Of a stretch of DNA of 58,880 bases, positions 17,319-26,124 are shown piece by piece. The stretch is from Catenovulum maritimum. GTDB taxonomy: Bacteria > Pseudomonadota > Gammaproteobacteria > Enterobacterales > Alteromonadaceae. Location: positions 1 to 58,880 of the forward strand of contig NZ_KQ130502.1 in NCBI RefSeq assembly GCF_001050375.1, given 5' to 3'. The notes below the pieces were generated by a model. It had not been told where the DNA came from. It worked only from the letters and a program-made list of their open reading frames with translations, and ran no database searches. A program made the translations under genes and the position numbers. Position 1 is the first letter of the stretch, and each line of letters starts with the position of its first letter.

Positions 17319-19250
17319 TCATTCAGTTGGAAGGGGCTTTAATTTAAGCGGTAAAGTAAAAATAAAGGTTAGTCCGTGGCCTAGTTTGCTGTTTGTTTTA
17401 ACTTTACCTTGCAGTGTTTGAGTAACTAAATTAAAGATGATGTTTAAGCCTAAACCTGAACCACCTTTGTTACGCAAAGTGGTATAAAAAGGCGCAAAGA
17501 TTTTATCTAAGTCTTCTTCATTTACACCTTTTCCTGAGTCTTTATAAGTAAAAATGAGTTTTTCACCTTCAACGGTAAAATCTATTGTTATGCTGCCTGA
17601 ATCATTTTGACTAAATCCATGACGTAAAGAATTAATCACCATGTTTGAAATGATTTGGGCATACGCGCCTGGGTAGCTATCCAACTGCAAACTATCATCG
17701 CCATTAATTTCGATCAACAAGTTATATTTCTTAGTTTCAGGTTGAAGGCTATGTAAAATTTCTTCAATATATTCTTTTAGCTTGAATCTGCGTAACTGCT
17801 CACTTGTGGAGTCAACCGCTATTTCCTTAAAATGTTGTATTAAAGATGAAGCCCTTTGGATATTATTTAAAATAATACTGAAACCTTCATCGACTTTACT
17901 GAAATAAGCTTCAAGAGACTTTCTGGTCATTTTGTTATCTTTATAAGCTTTCTCCATTACAACCAAATCACTTTGTAAACAGGTACCTGCCGTTAAACAT
18001 ATCCCTAATGGCGTGTTTATTTCATGTGCAACACCTGCAACTAATTGCCCTAACAATGACATTTTTTCAGTTTCTATTATATGTTGCTGGGCTAGAGTTA
18101 ATTGCTCCATTGCTTCTGATAATTCATTATTAGCTGTAATTAACTCTTGTGTTCTTTCATGAACTCTTCGCTCTAAATTCTCATGCTCAAGTTCAATTTT
18201 TCCGGCCATAGTAGCCAATAGAGTTATAATTTGCTCAATTTCGGAGAAATAAGCTTTTGGTGACTTAGGTTTATCCTCACCAGAAAAGTATGCTTGAACT
18301 AAATCTTGTAACTGCTTCAATGGTTTTAAAAAAATTAAAGCGATCCCCCAAGCAATGACCATAAAAACAGCGAGAAAAATGCCAGTTAGTGATAAAAAGC
18401 CTTGAGTTAACTCTGTCACCGGTTGAAACACTAACTCTCTTTTGAAATCAAATGCCAACACAAGCTCACTTGGGTATTCTGGAATTTCTAACTGACCAAT
18501 CAAAGTTAAAGCATCGTCGGTTATGACTTGTTGATTAGTCAGTATTGCTTGGTTATTAATACTGGCATTTGCTAAATAGGCTTCGTTTTGAGAAAACTTA
18601 ATCTCACTGAGTAAGTTCTCCATCGGTAATAAGGCGATTAAAAGCCCAGTGAATTCGGCAAATTCATCCGCTTTGGCAAGATCACTCAAAAATAAAGGGG
18701 CAACAAATACGATTAAATGATCACTTTGGTATTGCTTTGGCGCCAGATTCTTTTCACCTAGGTCTTTAACCAAACTAGGTGATTCTAGAATATGGGTTTG
18801 AGTTCGAGCTTGGTACCCTTGCTGATATAGAGCAGAAAAATAAGGGAACAGTGACTCTATTTCAAGTAGTTCAGCATAGAGTGGTGTTGCTGTGACAGTC
18901 CAATTATCTTGATCGACTAAGACCATGGCACTAATCATATCTTGTTCATCTAATATGACGGATAATTTTTCTCTCGCTTTGTTACTAAAGGTACCTGTCA
19001 TCGCAGCTAAACTAATCAAATTATCTTTCGCGGCTTGCTGAAATTTAGTATGGAAAGAAGATAACTTAAAGTTAATTAATTGCGTCACGTTGGTTGTTTC
19101 AACATTTAGCTTAGCTAATCTCTCTTTACCTTGTATTTCACTAAACTCACCAACCAGATAAAAGCTAACAACCAAGGCTGGCACGACAGATAATAAAAAT
19201 AATGCCAGAATCAATGAAGCTCTTAAACTTGCTAAAGGGTTAGTTATCAT
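17319..19250 (-). CDS. Membrane sensor histidine kinase
   Basis: The kinase has one N-terminal membrane helix (LILALFLLSVVPALVVSFYL), a periplasmic sensor region of about 270 residues, a second helix (FLSLTGIFLAVFMVIAWG), a linker with coiled coil (ERRVHERTQEL), an H-box with the phospho-accepting His in GVAHEINTPLG and a HATPase domain (NSLRHGF, DSGKGV, GGSGLGLNI). The start at 19250 is preferred because AAGG precedes it; an upstream ATG at 19283 lacks a ribosome site. It overlaps the stop of the binding-protein gene by 11 bp, so kinase and binding protein probably work as one sensor unit. No response regulator is encoded nearby; the target is unknown. Confidence 0.88.
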   Translation of the reverse strand: MITNPLASLRASLILALFLLSVVPALVVSFYLVGEFSEIQGKERLAKLNVETTNVTQLINFKLSSFHTKFQQAAKDNLISLAAMTGTFSNKAREKLSVILDEQDMISAMVLVDQDNWTVTATPLYAELLEIESLFPYFSALYQQGYQARTQTHILESPSLVKDLGEKNLAPKQYQSDHLIVFVAPLFLSDLAKADEFAEFTGLLIALLPMENLLSEIKFSQNEAYLANASINNQAILTNQQVITDDALTLIGQLEIPEYPSELVLAFDFKRELVFQPVTELTQGFLSLTGIFLAVFMVIAWGIALIFLKPLKQLQDLVQAYFSGEDKPKSPKAYFSEIEQIITLLATMAGKIELEHENLERRVHERTQELITANNELSEAMEQLTLAQQHIIETEKMSLLGQLVAGVAHEINTPLGICLTAGTCLQSDLVVMEKAYKDNKMTRKSLEAYFSKVDEGFSIILNNIQRASSLIQHFKEIAVDSTSEQLRRFKLKEYIEEILHSLQPETKKYNLLIEINGDDSLQLDSYPGAYAQIISNMVINSLRHGFSQNDSGSITIDFTVEGEKLIFTYKDSGKGVNEEDLDKIFAPFYTTLRNKGGSGLGLNIIFNLVTQTLQGKVKTNSKLGHGLTFIFTLPLKLKPLPTE

Positions 19251-20439
19251 TTTTTGCCTTAGCAGTGATCTTACGTTTTTCATACTGAGCTTTTTTATTC
19301 ATATATTTAGCTGCATTTTCCGCACTTAATTCTCCAGTTATATATAATTCTAAGCCTTTTTCAATACTGTCCCAAACTGAAGCCATCTCTGAAGAGGATG
19401 GCATAGGTTTACTCATTTTAAGTTGCTGTATGAACCATTTGAAGTTGTTCCCCCCATTTTCAACTAAGTCTTGCATCGCCTCTGAATGTGTCGGCATGGA
19501 TTGAGTTTCATGGTATACCCTTTTAGCAACTGCTTTTGATTGGACATACTCAGAAAATTTAATTAAAGCATCACGCTTATTAGAAGTTAATGACTGGTTA
19601 GGAAAAACAAGTAACAAAGCTGATTTCATTGAAACTATAGGTTTACCACTAATAGAAGGTAGCAGAGCAACCCCGAGATCATCACCTAACTCTTGATATA
19701 TACGGCTATATTCCCAATCACCGTTTATTGCGTATGCATATTCACCGGTTAAAAATGCCTCACGAGCACAGATATAACCACAGTTAATATCAAAAACTCG
19801 ATTGTCAGTATTTTTCTTAAAAAATTCTAAAGTTTTAATCATTTCGGGAGTATCTAAACTTAGATTATTACTTATCGCAAATTTAGGGTCAAAAGCGTTG
19901 AGAAAGCTAACAAATCCATAAGCAGAATAATAATCAAAAGCCAAAAATTTATATTGCTTATCAAGCATCTTTGACTGTTCTGTTAATTCCTGCCACGAAG
20001 CAGCAGGCTTTTCTACAATTCGTTTATTGTAATAAAGTACTAAGTGGTTACCATGCGTTAGTGGGATCCCGTAAGGAACCCCATTTTGGTAAACAAAAAA
20101 ATCTAGTTCAGGTAACAATGAATCTGAAAGTAAGCTAGAAGGGACTGAAGATAATTTAAAAATATTTTTAATACCTAAATTATCAGACTGGAAAAGCACC
20201 ATTTCAGGTGCTTTATTAGAAAATACAGCTTGAGATAGTGACGGATTTAAACTTTTCCATGGAATAATTGAAATTTGAATTTTAATATCTGGGTGTTGCT
20301 GCGAAAAATCATCTGCTATGGCTTGCCAAAATGATTTGGTGTAGCCTTGGCTATGCCATAATCTAAGCTCGGTTTTTGCCCATAAGTTGAAACTCGTTAC
20401 ACACAATACAATATATAAAAGCCAGCTTTTAAATTTCAT
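19240..20439 (-). CDS. Extracellular solute-binding protein family 1, paired with sensor kinase
   Basis: This 399-residue protein has a signal peptide (about 1-21, ending NLWAK) and a family 1 (MalE/UgpB-like) binding-protein body: LRLWHSQGYTKSFWQAIADDF, IKIQISIIPWKSL, YGIPLTHGNHLVLYYNK and FLTGEYAYAINGDWEY. Such proteins bind sugars or sugar phosphates for ABC import, but no permease or ATPase gene is present here. The coding region runs directly into the histidine-kinase gene, whose large periplasmic domain could dock it. This arrangement resembles LuxP-LuxQ and TorT-TorS in logic. The ligand is not known; a carbohydrate is likely given the family and setting. Confidence 0.82.
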   Translation of the reverse strand: MKFKSWLLYIVLCVTSFNLWAKTELRLWHSQGYTKSFWQAIADDFSQQHPDIKIQISIIPWKSLNPSLSQAVFSNKAPEMVLFQSDNLGIKNIFKLSSVPSSLLSDSLLPELDFFVYQNGVPYGIPLTHGNHLVLYYNKRIVEKPAASWQELTEQSKMLDKQYKFLAFDYYSAYGFVSFLNAFDPKFAISNNLSLDTPEMIKTLEFFKKNTDNRVFDINCGYICAREAFLTGEYAYAINGDWEYSRIYQELGDDLGVALLPSISGKPIVSMKSALLLVFPNQSLTSNKRDALIKFSEYVQSKAVAKRVYHETQSMPTHSEAMQDLVENGGNNFKWFIQQLKMSKPMPSSSEMASVWDSIEKGLELYITGELSAENAAKYMNKKAQYEKRKITAKAKNDN

Positions 20440-20626
20440 TAACTATCTTCCAGAAATGCCAGAATAGATAATCAAGCACATAAAAACTACGAACATATGT
20501 GCCAATACCAAGTACATAGCTAAGTATAGATTAATATTAAGCATTCGCTGCTTTGCTCAATATAAAAAATATACTAAAAAGCTAAGCTTCAAGCCTAAAT
20601 ATCAAACTTGAAATTGACGTATGTTA

Positions 20627-22072
20627 CTAAGTTACTTCCGGCAATATATCGCCATCGAGTTTGCGTCGAGAATTAGCTTTCCCTAAAACCGTTAGTGTCA
20701 CCACAAATGTCAACATAATAGCTATGATAGTCGCAAGCTCAATTTGGATACCTGCACCAAGCTCTTTAGAGGAAAAGACAAAGGTGAAAACGACTGTTGT
20801 CATAAACATTGCTGGTACAGTGCATATCCAATGAAATTTACGATGAATAAACAGATAAGATGCAGCAGTCCATAACATAATGACAGCTGTAGCTTGGTTA
20901 GCTAAACCAAAATAGCGCCATACGAGACCAAAATCGATTTGGGTTAGAACCCCACCTAAGATAAATAATGGAATAGCCAAAATCAGTCTATGATTTAATT
21001 TGATTTGTGGCATTTTAAATAACTCGGATAAAATTAAACGCGCTGAACGAAAAGCAGTATCGCCAGAAGTAATAGGCAGAATTATTACGCCCAAAACAGC
21101 TGCAAACCCACCTATAACACCTAGTAATTCAGTAGAAGCCGAATAAACTAAGTTGGCAGGATTGCCCGCCATGCCTTGGTTTAGTTGCTCAATACCGCCA
21201 AAGAAAGATAAAGCAATGGCACACCATATTAAAGCAATGACACCCTCACCTATCATGGCACCATAAAAAACAAAGCGACCATTCCTTTCGTTTTGTACAC
21301 ATCTAGCCATTAGTGGAGATTGTGTCGCATGAAACCCAGAAACGGCTCCACACGCAATCGTAATAAATAAAGCAGGCCACAGTGGCATATCATTAGGGTT
21401 CAAATTAGTGAAAAAATCTGAAACTTGGGTATTTGGTAGTAAGGTATGCTCTGAAGATAATACAATGGCAATGGTTAACCCGACAGACATGAAGAGTAAC
21501 AGTGCACCAAATATTGGATATAACTTTCCAATAATTTTATTTATGGGTAATACGGTAGCGATTAAGTAGTAAATAAATATCGCAATCAAAAAGTAAATGG
21601 CATTAATACTGGTTAATTTTTCAAGCAAATTAGCAGGCGCAGATATAAATACAACCCCCACTAGCAGTAACAATATAGTCGCAAATATATTAGTTAAGTG
21701 CTTCATACTTAAGCCTAAATATTTACCCGCTAAGTTTGGAATTGAGTTACCGCCATTTCGGATAGACAACATACCTGAAAAATAATCATGTACTGCACCA
21801 GCGAATATACAACCAAATACAATCCAAAGCATAGCGGCTGGACCATATAAAGCGCCTAAAATAGGACCAAATATAGGCCCTATTCCAGATATATTTAAAA
21901 GTTGAATGAGGTAGATTTTAAACTTTGACATGGGGACAAAATCAATACCATCATTTTGGCTAATAGCAGGTGTATCACGCTTGGTATTTATACCAAAAAT
22001 TGACTCAACTGATTTGCCATAAATAAAATAACCTAGAATAAGCAAACCTACACAAATAAAAAAATACAGCAC
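20627..22072 (-). CDS. CstA-family transporter (carbon starvation protein, short form)
   Basis: The product is a 481-residue, roughly 12-helix membrane protein with CstA signatures: GIGPIFGPILGALYGPAAMLWIVFG near the N-terminus, GAVHDYFSGMLSIRNGG, and GFHATQSPLMARC in the middle. E. coli CstA and BtsT are pyruvate (and peptide) transporters of about 700 residues; this is the shorter subgroup lacking their C-terminal extension. It probably imports pyruvate or a small metabolite, but the substrate is not established for short forms. It stands alone; 187 bp of plain AT-rich sequence separate it from the binding-protein gene downstream. Confidence 0.85.
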   Translation of the reverse strand: MLYFFICVGLLILGYFIYGKSVESIFGINTKRDTPAISQNDGIDFVPMSKFKIYLIQLLNISGIGPIFGPILGALYGPAAMLWIVFGCIFAGAVHDYFSGMLSIRNGGNSIPNLAGKYLGLSMKHLTNIFATILLLLVGVVFISAPANLLEKLTSINAIYFLIAIFIYYLIATVLPINKIIGKLYPIFGALLLFMSVGLTIAIVLSSEHTLLPNTQVSDFFTNLNPNDMPLWPALFITIACGAVSGFHATQSPLMARCVQNERNGRFVFYGAMIGEGVIALIWCAIALSFFGGIEQLNQGMAGNPANLVYSASTELLGVIGGFAAVLGVIILPITSGDTAFRSARLILSELFKMPQIKLNHRLILAIPLFILGGVLTQIDFGLVWRYFGLANQATAVIMLWTAASYLFIHRKFHWICTVPAMFMTTVVFTFVFSSKELGAGIQIELATIIAIMLTFVVTLTVLGKANSRRKLDGDILPEVT

Positions 22073-22257
22073 CCTTAACTCCTAATTTCAAAACAAGATA
22101 ATATATAAATGTTTTAAAACCTGAATTTGACACTTATTTGGGTATGAATCTCAATATTATATGACCATGAAATATATCTGGTACTTTAATTAAACAGCAA
22201 GAATCCAAATTCATGACTCAATAAAATTCATGTTTCATTTGGGTAATGAAACATGAA

Positions 22258-23160
22258 TCACTTATGCTTATTTTTCAGCACTAAGCTCAAATGCTCAGTA
22301 ATTGAAGTCGTAATATCTGACTGTACTGAGAACATGTTTTCTAAATTTAAATCTCTGGTATAGCTTTCTGCCCACACGTGCTCATTACTATTTACTTCAA
22401 TCAGTTGAATACTGATTTTTACTTGATCACTAGCGCGTTGCATTGAACCGATTAATAAGTGGCTTGCATTTAATTCAGAGCCGATTTTGTCGCTGTTTTT
22501 ATTTTGCTGTAAATAAACGCCAACAGATAAATGTGAGATAATTTTTATATCTGATATTTTGGATAATTTAGCGGTTAATTCGCCACAAAAACCTTCTATA
22601 AAAATGTTATCGTTTTCAACTTCACTGACAACTCTAAAAGGGATAACTGCGATTGTCTGCTGACTTGATATATTATCTAAATTTGATTGTATAAGTGGCT
22701 GTTTCTGAATTTGCGATAAGAAGTAACCCCCTCCAATACAGACAGTTACTAAGCATATAATAAAGCTTGGCACTAAAAATCGATTAGTTGACTGTTTTAG
22801 CTTAGACTCACCTTCTCGTTCTGCTGCATCATTTGAGATATCATTACTTGAACATGGCGTCAATTGGGCAACAAACTGATACCCTCTTCCTCGTATCGTT
22901 TTAATAACAGCTTGTTTGACACCATCATCACCAAGCAAAGTTCTGGCACTATTAATGTGATTACTTAAGGTGGCATCTGAAACGACTCGTCCTAACCAAA
23001 TTTTTTCGAATAATTCATCCCTTGTAACCACTTTATCGCGATTATTAATTAGGTAAACGATCAAGTTAAATACTTGAGGTTCAATCGGTACATTAAGACC
23101 CGAATTTTTTAGACAAAAATTGTCAGTATCTAACTCATAAGTATTAAATTGATAGATCAT
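22258..23160 (-). CDS. CadC/ToxR-like membrane-anchored winged-helix regulator
   Basis: The 300 residues have an N-terminal OmpR-type winged helix (about 8-98: VPIEPQVFNLIVYLI, DELFEKIWLGRVVSDATLSNHINSARTLLGDD, IKTIRGRGYQFV). A single membrane helix follows (about 129-148, FLVPSFIICLVTVCIGGGYF), then a periplasmic TolB-N-like domain (IAVIPFRVVSEVEND ... HLLIGSMQRASDQVKISIQLIEV). This is a one-component regulator that touches DNA from the membrane. The gene is divergent from the DUF5916 protein gene, with a perfect 10-bp-arm palindrome in the shared control region, so control of that gene is likely. The signal is unknown. Confidence 0.88.
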   Translation of the reverse strand: MIYQFNTYELDTDNFCLKNSGLNVPIEPQVFNLIVYLINNRDKVVTRDELFEKIWLGRVVSDATLSNHINSARTLLGDDGVKQAVIKTIRGRGYQFVAQLTPCSSNDISNDAAEREGESKLKQSTNRFLVPSFIICLVTVCIGGGYFLSQIQKQPLIQSNLDNISSQQTIAVIPFRVVSEVENDNIFIEGFCGELTAKLSKISDIKIISHLSVGVYLQQNKNSDKIGSELNASHLLIGSMQRASDQVKISIQLIEVNSNEHVWAESYTRDLNLENMFSVQSDITTSITEHLSLVLKNKHK

Positions 23161-23310
23161 TTAATCAGCCATGCTCAGTTATCTTTAAATAAGGGAAATA
23201 AAAGCTCGCTAATAATACCTCAGCCAAGATACTTTGTTAACATTTAACCTTACGACTCAACAAGTTTAATCCTTGGTTAAATATCATTCAATTAGCATGG
23301 AAACAAACTA

Positions 23311-23333
23311 GATTATCTAAATATTAGATAATC
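23311..23333. promoter_or_regulatory. Perfect palindrome in the CadC-like/DUF5916 control region
   Basis: GATTATCTAA (23311-23320) and TTAGATAATC (23324-23333) are perfect arms around ATA. The site lies in the 294-bp divergent gap between the regulator and the DUF5916 gene, about 120 bp from the latter. No terminator T run follows, so an operator is the simplest reading. Confidence 0.5.
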
Positions 23334-23454
23334 ATTAACTAAAAATTAGTTCATAATTACCAAAATGAACCACCAACATAATAATATTCGTCTACTGTGC
23401 TGAAAATAAAAAATCACAATATATTCAGGCAATTAGACTATATCCGGAGTTACT

Positions 23455-25767
23455 ATGTTGTATCGTTACTATTCATCAATTACATTTTTCATTTTATTAT
23501 TAACCCTATTACCCAGTAGTATTCGGGCAAGTACTGAATATCAATTAAGTCACCAAACCATTGCGCCTACAATTGATGGTGTAATAGACGAACCCCAGTG
23601 GCAACAAGCCACAACAATGTCACTTGATTATGATGATGTACCAGGCAAAGGTGCACCAGCACCAGTTAAAACAATTGCATATTTATACGAAGATGGTAAA
23701 AGTTTGCATGTTGCACTACATGCATTCACACCGAACCCAGAACAAATTAGAGCTCATTTATCTGATCGCGATCAAGCTAGAGCGGATGATTTACTTGGGA
23801 TAGTCATAGACACTTTTAATGACGAACGCAACGGTTACGAATTTTTCGTCAATCCGCTAGGTGTTCAAATTGATGCCCGCATGACAGACAAACGCGGTTG
23901 GAAAACCAACGACAGTTGGAATGCCAGTTGGCAAAGTGCAGCAACAATGACCCCTGACGGTTGGCGCGCTGAACTGAGTATCCCATTAAGTATCCTACGT
24001 TTCGCGAACACAAAAGAACAACAAACTTGGGGTATCGCAGTTTATCGTTCCCATCAAGGTAAATCACAACGATGGCTTACTAATTTTAAACGTGACAACA
24101 AGCAAAATTGTAACTTATGTCAATTTTCTAAAATAACTGGATTTCGTAACGTTAAACAAAGCAATAACCTACAGGTTATCCCGGGTGTCACATATAGCCA
24201 AAAAAGGCACAGACTAAATTCGAGTGAAGCATGGGTAGAAGAAAAAGAGCTGGCCGCAAGTGTTAACATTAGTTGGGCACCTAATGAAAATAGCACACTT
24301 AATGCCACCATTAATCCTGATTTTTCTCAAGTTGAAGCAGACACAGCCCAACTCGACATTAATAGCCCGCACGCGTTATCTGTCGCAGAAAAACGAACTT
24401 TCTTCCTTGAGGGTACCGAATATCTAACAACTGATTTATTAAACTTGGTTCATACCCGTAGCATAGTTGCACCAGAATACGGGCTTAAGTACAGTGGTAA
24501 AAGCGGCTCACAAAGCTATGGTGTTTTAATCGCAAATGATCAAGAAACGCGGTTTGTACTCCCTAATAATCAAAGTTCTAGCATTACTGAATTATCAACT
24601 AGTTCGCCAAGTGACTTATTAATTGCTAGATATAATCAAGACTTAGGTGAAAAAACAAGTATAGGTGCGTTATATACTCAGCGTAGTAATACAAAATACA
24701 GAAATTCTTTGATTTCAATAGATGGGAAACTTGCATTAACTGGATCTGATTTATTGCATTTTCAATGGGCACACAGTGATAGCAAAAACCCCTTCGACAT
24801 ACAAAGCGCACACGACCTAACGCAAAACCAAAAAGGTAATGCTTTATCATTAAATTATAATCGTGATTTATATAGATACACATTAGGAGCAGCTTATGAA
24901 AATATAGGGCAAGGCTTTAGGGCTGATTTAGGTTTCATAACCGAAGCTGATTATATCCGAAAAAAATTAAATGGTAGCCTTAAGTTTTATGGCGAAAACA
25001 ATTCTTGGTTTAAGCGTGGTTCAACTTCTGCAAACTATCATCATAAAGCAGATCGCCAAGGGCAATTACTCTCAGAAAAAATGTCATTATCCGCCAATAT
25101 GGAAGGTATCTACCATGCTTCTGCTACGCTAACTTTAGATGACGAAACTCGATTATTTAAAGATAGATTTGATGATTCTGAAACTTACTTTAAATTAAAT
25201 CAAATCCATCTAGATTCAAAATTCCAGCCCATTTCGAGCGTAAAACTAAATTTTATCGCAACTAGAGGTGATGCTATTGATTATCAAAATGGTCAATTGG
25301 GTGCATTTAAACGATTTAAATCAGAAGCCAATTTATACCTTGGACAAAGACTCAATATCAAATTTTCTCATGAGTATCGTTCAATAGACTCAGATAAAAC
25401 TCAACATGTTATTGATGGTCAATTACAACAGTTTGACGCAGGTAATATTTTTCAAGCTAAACAGAATGACTTGCGTATAAGCTACCAGTTTAACACTAAA
25501 GCTCAGCTAAAACTGATTAGTCAGTATACCCACATTAAACGCAATACTGAGCTACATCGTGCTAATCGCGATAATAACCCTAGTAATGACATCGCTGCAT
25601 TAACCAGAAATATCAATAATCAGATCGTTTTTTCTTATAAACTCAATGCGGATAGTTTGTTTTATTTGGGCTACTCGGATCAAGGTGCCCACAACCCAGA
25701 GCTAGGGCATTTAGAAACGCGTGAGCGTAGAATATTTTCAAAATTCAGTTACGCTTGGCGCAATTAA
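23455..25767 (+). CDS. DUF5916 outer-membrane protein with CBM9-like N-terminal domain
   Basis: This 770-residue protein has a signal peptide (about 1-25, ending IRAS). A CBM9-like/DOMON-type beta sandwich follows (about 35-220: PTIDGVIDEPQWQQA, YLYEDGKSLHVALHAF, NDERNGYEFFVNPLGVQ, WGIAVYRSHQGKSQRWLTNF). The C-terminal 500 residues alternate short amphipathic strands (DUF5916) and end in an aromatic residue pattern, as in outer-membrane barrels. It may bind or pass glycans at the cell surface; the family has no established activity. It is divergent from the CadC-like regulator. A strong hairpin terminator follows the stop codon. Confidence 0.8.
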   Translation: MLYRYYSSITFFILLLTLLPSSIRASTEYQLSHQTIAPTIDGVIDEPQWQQATTMSLDYDDVPGKGAPAPVKTIAYLYEDGKSLHVALHAFTPNPEQIRAHLSDRDQARADDLLGIVIDTFNDERNGYEFFVNPLGVQIDARMTDKRGWKTNDSWNASWQSAATMTPDGWRAELSIPLSILRFANTKEQQTWGIAVYRSHQGKSQRWLTNFKRDNKQNCNLCQFSKITGFRNVKQSNNLQVIPGVTYSQKRHRLNSSEAWVEEKELAASVNISWAPNENSTLNATINPDFSQVEADTAQLDINSPHALSVAEKRTFFLEGTEYLTTDLLNLVHTRSIVAPEYGLKYSGKSGSQSYGVLIANDQETRFVLPNNQSSSITELSTSSPSDLLIARYNQDLGEKTSIGALYTQRSNTKYRNSLISIDGKLALTGSDLLHFQWAHSDSKNPFDIQSAHDLTQNQKGNALSLNYNRDLYRYTLGAAYENIGQGFRADLGFITEADYIRKKLNGSLKFYGENNSWFKRGSTSANYHHKADRQGQLLSEKMSLSANMEGIYHASATLTLDDETRLFKDRFDDSETYFKLNQIHLDSKFQPISSVKLNFIATRGDAIDYQNGQLGAFKRFKSEANLYLGQRLNIKFSHEYRSIDSDKTQHVIDGQLQQFDAGNIFQAKQNDLRISYQFNTKAQLKLISQYTHIKRNTELHRANRDNNPSNDIAALTRNINNQIVFSYKLNADSLFYLGYSDQGAHNPELGHLETRERRIFSKFSYAWRN

Positions 25768-25789
25768 GTTAAATTTGGAGTGCTTGGTT

Positions 25790-25818
25790 AAATTCGCTAG
25801 TCGTTTACTAGCGAATTT
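25790..25818 (+). terminator. Rho-independent-type terminator after the DUF5916 gene
   Basis: AAATTCGCTAGT (25790-25801) and ACTAGCGAATTT (25807-25818) form a perfect 12-bp stem with a 5-nt loop, followed by a T-rich stretch. Confidence 0.7.
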
Positions 25819-26069
25819 GCTTTGTTAGAAGAAATGTCCCTAGAACAACCGTTTAAGCCTAAACATTTTAAAAGCTAGCAAACTGCTTATCCCAATTCAT
25901 CTGATTAAATTTTCCCACCACAGCCACAGATTAAAATAATCAAAAAGGTTATCTTGACCCTTCCAAGACAAGGATTGATAAAATTTCATTTAGAAGTGAT
26001 TATACGATATGATTTATATTCTAAATTAAAGATTCACCATACAGATTAGTTAAAAGCTTTACTGTCAGC

Positions 26070-26099
26070 TTAACTAGCTAATACAAACTAGCTTATAAT
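26070..26099 (+). promoter_or_regulatory. Promoter of the altronate dehydratase-like gene
   Basis: TTAACT (26070-26075) and TATAAT (26094-26099) are separated by 18 bp. The spacer carries a direct repeat of ACTAGCT. The rest of the 357-bp gap before it shows only the terminator of the previous gene and featureless AT-rich sequence. Confidence 0.45.
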
Positions 26100-26124
26100 T
26101 GATCTGTATCTAAATGGTTTTTTT

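Noticed and set aside
26061-26075. Fifth copy of the GTC-N5-GAC operator near GTCAGCTTAAC
   Set aside because: The right half reads AAC and the flanks do not match the other four sites.
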